Assembly (NCBI GenBank): GCA_015680685.1
Contig: MNCI01023634.1
Span: forward strand, 183,400 to 209,825
Reading direction: 5' to 3'
Length of the DNA stretch: 26,426 nt
DNA from: Gnetum montanum
Taxonomy: Eukaryota > Streptophyta > Gnetopsida > Gnetales > Gnetaceae
Shown: piece after piece, positions 19,934 to 26,426 of the stretch
Numbering within the stretch: position 1 is the first letter of the stretch
Layout: each line of letters opens with the position of its first letter
Made by a program: the position numbers and the translations under genes
Notes under the pieces: generated by a model
Seen by the model: the letters and a program-made list of their open reading frames with translations, nothing else
What the model was told of the DNA's origin: nothing
Databases searched by the model: none

Positions 19934-20241
19934 GTCTATAAAGTTGATGGACAAAGCTATTAATTTACTAAAAGGCATTGACAAGGTACTTAACTAGATT
20001 TTTAATTGAAATTCCAACAAATGAAATTGCCCAATGTGTAAATAGTTGTGGCTGAAAAAATAATTGGAAATGCCATTGCAAGTGCAATGTAGATTGCAAG
20101 AATAGTGGTATGCACTCCACTTGGAAAAATATGGCGATTTTAATGTTGGTAAAAATAACTACACTACCTTTGCCAAAAGAACTATGCTAGATGATAGGCA
20201 ACAAATGATTTCCTTACCCAACAAAACTATGCTAGGAATAC

Positions 20242-20322
<81 letters not shown>

Positions 20323-21520
20323 ACCNAAAAGGTAAATGTGAAATGTTGATTTTTCAAAAACTATGCTAGAATCTTGGGAAGAACCATGCTAGATTTGAGC
20401 ATAAAATTTTATAGTAGGAAGTTGGGTAACTGTGGCAAATGGTCTTTGGAACAACCAAATGTAGGTTTTAGTGAGGAAAAGTAGTAGGTTTTGCAAGAAA
20501 CCATGCTGGATTTAGGAAGTTTAGCAACTACTGTGAAGATCTTCGAAACACCCAAACCACCTGCAATTGATATGTTGGGTGTTAATTGTAGAAAAATAGG
20601 CAGCAGCATTGGCTTTCTTGGAAAATTTTTGGTATGAGTTTTAAGTGTTTAAGGTTGCAAAAATTAGCTTAGAAAGGGTAAATCAAATGTGGCAAAGACT
20701 TGGGTGAGTGTCCTCCTAGTACCACCAGAAGCTATTGCATTAAAAAATTTCGTTGCTATAAAAATTGAATTTTCTTGATGGAAATAGTTAGACCCTAGAT
20801 TTCAAGGACCCCTAAGAAAAAGGATCCAATGCACCCTGGATAGTTTGGTTGCTCATTAGGTACTTGATGAGTGTTAACGAGTGTAAATAATTTAAATGAA
20901 AATGCAAATATGATCTAAGAAACTCATATAAATGAGTTGTAAAATAAAATTTTGCAACAAATGAGTTATAAAATTTATTGCAATAATGAAATATTCAATG
21001 TATAAAGTTTAAAATGTGTACAAATTGTGTGCCCAAATACACAGGGAGTCACACAAATGAAGCTTGAAACTTGTTGAAGTCAGCAAGTTGTCTTCTACAC
21101 TTAGCCCCACAATCCAAGTACTTCCCATCTTTGATTACCAAAACTTCTTATGGGTTCTTAGGTTGGATTTATAGCATTGGTTATGAAGTGATGGATATTG
21201 TGCTTGATCTTTTAATGCTATGAAACTATGCTAAAAGTCTCCAATGCTCAGCCAATTGCCAATTTACTCCAAAAGGTCACACAAATGCCAAAGGTTGCCA
21301 AAAGTTTTGGAACCTATTCAATGTATTTAAAATTTGTTTTTATAGGCCATATGGTTTTTGATTTGGGGCTACAAATTTTTTCCATGATTGCTAACAGATT
21401 GGTGTAATTTGTAGGTGTAGCAGGGCATTAATTCTAGTGTAGTTTTCCACTTATGATAACTTTTGATGCACAAGGGCCATCAAAACTACATTGAATATTA
21501 TAAAAAGTAAATAAGATTTG
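19934..21520. other. Non-coding leader-like region with scattered core words
   Basis: No coding signal. Variants of AAAACTATGCTAG occur at about 20179, 20223, 20357, 20382, 20498 and 21233, and a related AAAACTACATTG at 21482. It precedes the gag start on the minus strand, so it may be the element's 5' untranslated region or LTR. It contains the poly-C artefact. Confidence 0.5.
20243..20326. other. 80-base poly-C run followed by ACC and an N
   Basis: The run is uninterrupted from 20243 to 20322, followed by ACC and N at 20326. The surroundings are AT-rich and otherwise ordinary. An 80-base pure C/G homopolymer beside a gap character is most simply a dark-cycle poly-G sequencing artefact at a contig end. 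Confidence 0.7.
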
Positions 21521-21720
21521 AAAACTATGCTAGCCTCACCAAAACTATGTTGGCCTTGGAAAACTATGCTAACATCATGAAAACTATGTTGGTCTCATGG
21601 AATCCTCATTGGCCATGCTAGAATTCTCACTGCCCTTGTTGCACCACCATTGGTTCATGGAATCCTCGTTAGCCTTGCTAAAACCATGATGGCCTTGCTA
21701 GAACCATGCTAGCCTTGTTA
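21521..21720. repeat. 20-bp minisatellite, 10 units
   Basis: Ten consecutive 20-bp units with no length change, approximate consensus AAACTATGCTAGCCTTGNTA. The first four keep AAACTATG; later ones drift to AACCATGNTGGCC or AATCCTCRTTGGCC. The array stops 27 bp before the LTR of copy 2. The unit is the half-core of the ~190-bp array at 5210-7400. Confidence 0.8.
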
Positions 21721-21769
21721 AAAAAATGAAATTTCAACAATTCAAATTGATGAGACGCGAACTGCATGT

Positions 21770-21857
21770 GCCGTGATATCGCATCCCATGCGATATCGCG
21801 TCTTTCCCTACGATATCGCGTACGCGATATCGCGGTCCGCTACCATATCTATAAATA
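21770..21857 (+). promoter_or_regulatory. Copy 2 U3: clustered CGCGATATCGCG palindromes and TATA box
   Basis: Four GATATCGC-type sites lie between about 21773 and 21835, several extending to the palindrome GCGATATCGC or CGCGATATCGCG, with CpG-rich spacers (CGCGTACGCG). TATAAATA follows at 21850-21857. Their placement just before the TATA box suggests binding sites for a dimeric factor; this is inference. Confidence 0.65.
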
Positions 21858-22023
21858 AGAGGTGGCACTCCCCTCATTTCAAAATCTTGGCTAGAAGTAG
21901 CGAAGCTCTGGCAGATTGATCACTCCAGAGTTAGAATTTTTCCCATGTGCCCACAGTAGGAGTCCTAGAGTGAACGGCTCTTTATTCGAGCAGCTTGTAA
22001 CCTGAACCCAAGTTGTGTACGGC

Positions 22024-22029
22024 AATAAA
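22024..22029 (+). terminator. AATAAA polyadenylation signal in LTR (copy 2)
   Basis: Same position relative to the TATA box and same context (GCAATAAAGAC) as in copy 1. Confidence 0.5.
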
Positions 22030-22722
22030 GACGAACTTGATTGGATAAACCTTACAGCACGTGGTTTTATTGTTTTTTATTTACTGCTTTCCTAGTGCGC
22101 ACAAGTACGACTTGATTACGAGCGTCTACGGACATCTACGGCTAATCAAGGAATCGGCTGCTTGTCGCAACGCGTGAGTACGACTTGACTACGAGCATTG
22201 ACTACTTGGTAATCCCAGTAGCGTATTCCAGGATTCTGCGCTTGGTAATCCCAGTGGTAGTTCAGTGTGTATGGCTAGCTAAGGAATCGGCTGCTTATCA
22301 CACTTAGGCTAAATAGGTGCCTCAGTACGACCACTTCGAGCACTTGCGTTATGTGTGGTGATCCCAGTAACGATTAGCGTTTGGTAAGCCACAGTTGCAT
22401 AGTTCAGGGTGTGTCCGGTAAGTGGGAACAGATGCTGACGCTAGTTAATTTAGACTTAGGACATTAGTTAGAGTTAGTTAGTTTCTCAACCCTTTCTCCC
22501 ATAGCTTAGGCGATAAACCTGAAAATACCAAAAAAATCACATACCTCAGACTTGCTTAACCATACACCGTGACACTTCCAAGCAAGCCTGGGAAGACAAC
22601 GAACGATTAACCCCAAGTGTTTCTTATGGCGTAAAGGCATTTAGTCTGTGGAGTTCGACTGGATCGCGCGTGCATGCTCGTATTCGTATGGTTGAGTGTA
22701 GGGGTATCTCGCCACTCATCAT

Positions 22723-22740
22723 TGGCGCCGTTGCTGGGGA
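22723..22740 (+). other. Primer-binding site complementary to tRNA-Asp
   Basis: TGGCGCCGTTGCTGGGGA lies one base after the LTR. It matches the complement of the 3' end of plant tRNA-Asp (TGGCGCCGTTGCCGGGGA) except for one C-to-T change. This primer is usual for Athila-type gypsy elements. Confidence 0.88.
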
Positions 22741-22843
22741 CTAAGTGTTTTCACGCCAATTAAACATAAGGGATATCACTCACATCGTTGTGAGCCTAAA
22801 ACGAACCTTAGGATTAATCAGTTAATTCAGAACATAAATAACG

Positions 22844-24547
22844 GTGAAAGTTAGCACACCATTCGAAATGGCTTTTTCTCATGCAATCAACTCACCTAAG
22901 GACAATACAGGAGAAAGTCAGGATCATACGCATAACCGAAATCAACCATGTCCTCAACAATCCAAAGTCACATATACTCATCCCAATGAGTATGTGCCAG
23001 ATTTTACCTTTGTTTTCCATCAAGATGAGCAACTGCAGTGGAGAGACATGCAAGGTAACATCGTGTTACCCCCAGATCGCTCTGCTCCCAACATGCTTTC
23101 CCGTGCCTTAGTACGGATTGACATGCATGAGTTGTCCGTAGAATACATTTTGGATGACCATGACACAAGGGATTATCATCCCACAAATGCCCAACGTATT
23201 CAGGATGAAAGGCAGGAGAGCCAACATTCACTATTGAAGGGCAAGGTTCCCCACGTCATTAGTGAAATAGGAGAAGAGGAACCCCTCATGATGGGTTTCT
23301 TAGAAAATGATGTTCCTCCTCCTCACTCTAGTGAAGAGGTTAGGCATCAGGGCCTTAGATCAACGATACATATTCCAGGCTCTGATCCCCATGAGCACCA
23401 GTTGTTCACGGTAGGAACAACTACTCACACTAATGACGGTTTTGTTGATCGTCACAACGATCGGGGCCGAAGCAGCCGAAGAGAAGGCAAGAAACATCAC
23501 CATGGTGATGGATCCCCTTCTTCTTCTCCTTCATCTCATCATTCACCCTCTCCTTCCACATCTGGGCATAGCCACCATGAGCATAACGCGGAGAGTAAAG
23601 GTAAAAGAGATGAAATGCCTCGACAAGAAGATCGAGAGGAATTAGGACAAGGGCAAGGACGTAGGGAGAATAGGGAACTACCACGTAGGCATCATAGACG
23701 TCATGAAAGAGATGATCATGAAGAACCCCTATTCGCAACCCACAACATGCTCGATATTAGAGAGGCAGTTAGGATTCCCACAAGGCATTTAAAAGACAGT
23801 AGGATCAAGCGTTTGGATATAAATAATATCCCACGTTTTGAAGGGGGATACAACGCTGATCCTCAACATCATTTACAGGCATTCCACGATGCCTGTGCCT
23901 TGCAGAACATAGACAATGAGTGGCAGAAACTCAAGTTGTTCCCAAGGACACTCACTAAAGAAGCAGAAAGCTGGTACCGGTCCTTAGAACCGGAAACCAT
24001 CAGGAGGTGGAGTACGATGCTTGAATTGTTCAACAACAAATATCAAACGTACTCCAGAGTGTCCAACTTGCGTAAGCAGATCCAAGGCTGGAAACAAGGA
24101 GCTTATGAATCCTTGGATGCTGCCATGGCCCGTTACTACACATTGCTACATCGTTGCCCGGGCCATGGGTACGCTAAACGGGATCAACTTCGCCACCTCG
24201 TGGATGGGCTACGAAATGAAACGAGAAGAACTCTTGGGACTTACGCCCAAGGGAGACTCTCCCAATTAAGAGCCCATGAAGTTGAAGTTTTGTTGGAACA
24301 AGTAGCGCAAGAAGAGGGTGAGCTACGTAAAAGAGAAAGTGCGGAGGAATACAACCACGATCCCTCCCTTCGCAAGAAGGAAGTGAAATTCTATGATGAG
24401 GAGGATGAGTCACCACTCACAGAGTTGGTGAACAGGAAAACCGCACCGATCCAAAAGTTAACAATTGAGGTATCGGCTAAGGTAGACCAAATGTGGGATT
24501 CCTTAGACTCACGAATAGAAACAGTTTTGAAAATTGTAGAGGAGTAA
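22844..24547 (+). CDS. Gag protein, Athila-like (567 codons, ends at a premature TAA)
   Basis: Residues 1-220 are hydrophilic without a known domain. About 222-250 is a Ser/Pro/His-rich segment followed by a charged Arg/Glu/His-rich part. The Retrotrans_gag core lies at about 322-470 (AESWYRSLEPETIRRW, then ESLDAAMARYYTLLHRCPGHG, then LRHLVDGLRNETRRTLG); the CPxHG word with the 'GL-x-x-ETR' segment is typical of Athila/Tat gag. The C-terminal part (residues 500-567) is probably coiled-coil. It would form the capsid that packages element RNA. The TAA at 24545 replaces a serine codon present in the minus-strand copy (9436-11889). Beyond it the same frame continues to 25183, so the original gag was longer. 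The start is the first ATG after the leader, about 100 bp after the primer-binding site. Confidence 0.85.
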   Translation: MKVSTPFEMAFSHAINSPKDNTGESQDHTHNRNQPCPQQSKVTYTHPNEYVPDFTFVFHQDEQLQWRDMQGNIVLPPDRSAPNMLSRALVRIDMHELSVEYILDDHDTRDYHPTNAQRIQDERQESQHSLLKGKVPHVISEIGEEEPLMMGFLENDVPPPHSSEEVRHQGLRSTIHIPGSDPHEHQLFTVGTTTHTNDGFVDRHNDRGRSSRREGKKHHHGDGSPSSSPSSHHSPSPSTSGHSHHEHNAESKGKRDEMPRQEDREELGQGQGRRENRELPRRHHRRHERDDHEEPLFATHNMLDIREAVRIPTRHLKDSRIKRLDINNIPRFEGGYNADPQHHLQAFHDACALQNIDNEWQKLKLFPRTLTKEAESWYRSLEPETIRRWSTMLELFNNKYQTYSRVSNLRKQIQGWKQGAYESLDAAMARYYTLLHRCPGHGYAKRDQLRHLVDGLRNETRRTLGTYAQGRLSQLRAHEVEVLLEQVAQEEGELRKRESAEEYNHDPSLRKKEVKFYDEEDESPLTELVNRKTAPIQKLTIEVSAKVDQMWDSLDSRIETVLKIVEE

Positions 24548-25183
24548 AAGGATGAGAAAAGTAGTAATAAAGGCAAAAACATGTGGAGAAACTTTAACCC
24601 TGCACATAACAAGGGTAAGGGAAAAGTCTCTAACCCCGATGAGGCCATAATTTCTGATTCAGACAATGATGGTGGATGTGAGGTCTGTTATTATGACCAT
24701 TCTAAGGGATGTTGTCCAATTATCTCACATCTACAGGAGTCTGGGGTGTATGCATTAAATCCAAGACTTAATCAATGGCAAACACCCCGAAGGTTACCTT
24801 ATCCACAAGGTAACCCAAGGCAGTTCCACCAACCCTTGACGTATTATTTAAGTGGAATGCCTCTGTAGCCCAGTGGATAACACCAGCAGTGGCAATACCC
24901 ACAGTCATGGGGGATGCCACCGCCAACACATCAATACCCTTACCGGCAGCCTGATCCTTATGGTTATTATGTGCAGCAGCCGGTTTCTCTAGGTGACTCT
25001 ATGGGTCACACTACTCCACAACATTACTACCATGCTCGGGAGTACTTTAGAAAGACTCCTTCTCCTCCGAGAGACATCTCACATCCCATCCATACTCTAA
25101 CTCCACTCGCACCTCTTCCTCAAGTAGTTCCCATAACACCTCCTGCTCCAACAATGCAAGGGCAATTGCCTACCCAACCGTAG
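24548..25183 (+). pseudogene. Gag C-terminal extension with zinc knuckle and Pro/Tyr/Gln-rich tail
   Basis: It continues the gag frame after the TAA. It holds a basic segment, an acidic patch (SDSDNDGG), the knuckle CEVCYYDHSKGC (24677-24712, CX2CX3HX3C), then HLQESGVYALNPRLN and a Pro/Tyr/Gln-rich tail (YPYRQPDPYGYYVQQ). Further stops: TAG at 24866, TAA at about 24878 and TAG at 25181. In the reversed copy the matching region is open across the first of these. The knuckle would bind RNA. Confidence 0.7.
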
Positions 25184-25200
25184 CAGAGTAAACTTCTTGA

Positions 25201-25900
25201 CTCACTGGAAATGCACCACATTGGGCTCTTCTTGACTCAAGTTCCAGAGTAAACTTAATTTCGCAGAAGATGTATCATGCCTGGAACCTGCCCCAACTTA
25301 AGAAGAGCAACATCCAACTAGAGCTGGCAGACCAGTCCATCACTATTCCCTTGGGATTAGTGGAGAATGTTATTACCAATGTGTGTGGTTGGTCCTACCC
25401 AGTGGATTTCCTAGTGATCGATGTTAACAACAACGAAGGGGACTTTCCCATCATAATGGGAAGGGCATGGCTAAGCATAGTAGACGCATGCCTTAGGATC
25501 CGCGATCTTTCCTTGGAAATCTCCAAGATCAACATATGTGGAAAGATCGAGAAGAGGGTAGTTCCATGCATCACATACAGTGATTCATCGGGTGAGGACA
25601 TGGAGGAAATCTCTCCATGTAACAGGTGTGTCCAAGAGACTCTACAACACGGATGCCTGTATGTAGCAACCACACAAGAAGTAGTAGACACCCCGTGGTT
25701 GACAGCTTCTCGTAGGGGCAAACAAATATGCATGGAACGAACTAAGGAAACTCATGCCAAGAACCATGGCATAGACATGCTGGAACGTGAATGCTGCCAA
25801 CTTCCACCCCTGAATCTAAGATCATCAATTGGGAGAAGTTGGGCACTTCTTAGAAATTCAAATAGGTGCTCAAATTTCTCGGATCTCTCCCTTACAACTC
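25201..25900 (+). pseudogene. Aspartic protease remnant and following tail (copy 2)
   Basis: The frame reads HWALLDSSSRVNLIS, then LGLVENVITNVCGWSYPVDF, then DFPIIMGRAWLSIVDACLRI. This is a retropepsin of gypsy type: catalytic segment, the PVDF strand and the IIMGRAWL helix. The catalytic D-S-G is D-S-S here (25234-25242), while the reversed copy at 9683-9691 keeps D-S-G. The frame is shifted from gag because about 270 bp present in the reversed copy are deleted around 25184-25225. The frame then continues through the tail shared with copy 1 and stays open into the T-rich tract (formal stop 26113-26115); no reverse transcriptase follows. Confidence 0.75.
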
Positions 25901-26426
25901 AGTCATGGGGGAGATGGCCACCTATGCTAATCATATGGGGCCCTCAGTTCTTTTTCAGTTTTTTTTTTACAACGTTTTTGTTTTACACATTTTTGTTTTA
26001 CAAATTTCTTTTACTTTTCTTGTTTTTGTTTTACAACATCGTTATCTGTTTTCTATTTTTTTTCGTGTGTGTGTGTGTGTGTTTCCACCCTGTAAGTTCG
26101 TCACCCAATAAGTGATCGGGCCGATGGGATGAACTGTTTTTCATTGATTGCTCATGTTTGGTTTTTACCTTTAAGTTACATTGTTGATACTAAGGTATGT
26201 TCTTTTGATATGGCAGGCAATGAGATCACTTCATCCATCCATCCATCAAGTCTATGGTTTACCTTGGCTTGGAGGTGTACAGTTCCCTTTTCATAAAAAC
26301 TTCAATGAACAGGTGACTGGGCATTTCTCAAACTAAGGAAGGACTCAAGGATTGCAAAGGGTGTGACTTCAAGGGAACTTGATGTTTTTGTGTTGGTCAT
26401 TCACTTGGGTGCTTGGATGTTTTCTT
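25901..26426 (+). other. Start of non-coding internal spacer (copy 2) with T-rich tract and GT microsatellite
   Basis: Begins at the purine word TCATGGGGGAGATGG. The T-rich tract at 25950-26062 is built of TTTTGTTTTACA-like words, followed by about nine GT dinucleotides near 26065-26082. From 26090 the sequence aligns with copy 1 at about 410-747. The open frame across the T-rich tract (Phe/Leu-rich) is compositional and not counted as coding. Confidence 0.65.

Larger units (their letters stand above)
5083..21747 (-). mobile_element. Hypothetical Tat-like non-autonomous element with captured antisense gene
   Basis: Grouping inferred from layout. On the minus strand the order is repeat-rich leader (21747-19934), gag-protease (19933-16340), antisense multi-exon gene (15579-7884), and ~190-bp array (7400-5210). 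The core word AAAACTATGCTAG recurs in the leader, the array and the spacer near 15884, which links the parts. Tat-lineage elements are known for extra ORFs, some antisense between pol and the 3' LTR, and for tandem repeats in untranslated regions. There is no pol. LTRs were not identified, copy 2 may have cut the right end, and independent nested elements remain possible. Confidence 0.35.
21748..22721 (+). repeat. 5' LTR of copy 2 (974 bp)
   Basis: It starts TGATGAGACG and ends CTCATCA, directly followed by the primer-binding site. Internal duplications enlarge it relative to copy 1: AGTACGACTTGATTACGAGC-like blocks at about 22104, 22177 and 22324; AAGGAATCGGCTGCTT at 22148 and 22281; GGTAATCCCAGT words at about 22208, 22243 and 22356 (variant). 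The 133-bp spacing of the AAGGAATCGG pair suggests a local tandem duplication. Confidence 0.9.
21748..26426 (+). mobile_element. Athila-like LTR retrotransposon, copy 2 (5' LTR to internal spacer; 3' end outside window)
   Basis: Order: LTR, tRNA-Asp primer-binding site, gag, protease remnant, then the same coding tail and non-coding spacer as copy 1. The window ends at the equivalent of copy 1 position ~747, so about 1.4 kb of spacer plus a 3' LTR should follow; total length would be about 7 kb. There is no pol. It is the better-preserved copy: its first 567 gag codons are open. The base before the LTR is preceded by CAAAT, the candidate target-site duplication. Confidence 0.88.

Noticed and set aside
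20121-20369. 82-codon ORF with a long poly-proline stretch
   Set aside because: It exists only because the 80-C run is translated as proline; the run is probably technical and ends at an N.
21521-21720. Regularly spaced repeats as a CRISPR-like array
   Set aside because: Units are directly adjacent 20-mers without unique spacers in a plant genome; it is a minisatellite.
26065-26082. GT dinucleotide run as a regulatory element
   Set aside because: An ordinary short microsatellite, not matched at the equivalent position of copy 1 beyond TGTGTGTG.

Overview
The window looks like intergenic DNA from a large, repeat-dominated land-plant nuclear genome. It is AT-rich, full of decayed Ty3/gypsy LTR retrotransposons, has GT-AG introns, and has no bacterial gene organisation. 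I see no intact host gene, tRNA or rRNA, and I cannot name the species.

Three blocks can be separated. (1) Positions 1-2959 are the 3' half of an Athila-like LTR retrotransposon (copy 1): a coding tail, a long non-coding spacer, a polypurine tract and an 803-bp LTR. (2) Positions 21748-26426 are the 5' half of a second copy of the same family in the same orientation (copy 2): a 974-bp LTR, a tRNA-Asp primer-binding site, a gag gene, a broken protease, and the start of the same non-coding spacer. Overlaying the copies gives an element of about 7 kb that carries gag and a protease remnant but no reverse transcriptase, RNase H or integrase, so it is a non-autonomous gag-only type of family. Its U3 holds several copies of a CG-rich palindrome, CGCGATATCGCG, just upstream of the TATA box.

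(3) Positions 2960-21747 are older DNA. On the minus strand (19933 down to about 16340) lies a decayed gag-protease of Tat/Ogre type. Convergent to it, on the plus strand (7884-15579), lies a broken multi-exon gene. Its second exon encodes an FCP1/NLI-interacting-factor (HAD) phosphatase-like domain that has lost its catalytic aspartates; its later exons encode a protein I do not recognise. Beside the gene, at about 5210-7400, is an array of about 11 diverged ~190-bp tandem repeats with an inverted-repeat core (AAAACTATG...TAGTTTT). The same core word builds a 20-bp minisatellite at 21521-21720. Gag-pro, then an antisense ORF, then tandem repeats is a layout known from Tat-lineage elements. 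I therefore infer that most of this block may be one non-autonomous Tat-like element that captured a host phosphatase gene antisense. Its LTRs were not found, so this stays a hypothesis.

The assembly has visible scars. An exact 50-bp duplication with a single N on each side brackets 9436-11889, a reversed gag-pro fragment of the Athila-like family. Removing that segment and one repeat restores the phosphatase reading frame, so the segment is almost certainly misplaced. A run of 80 C followed closely by an N at 20243-20326 also looks technical.
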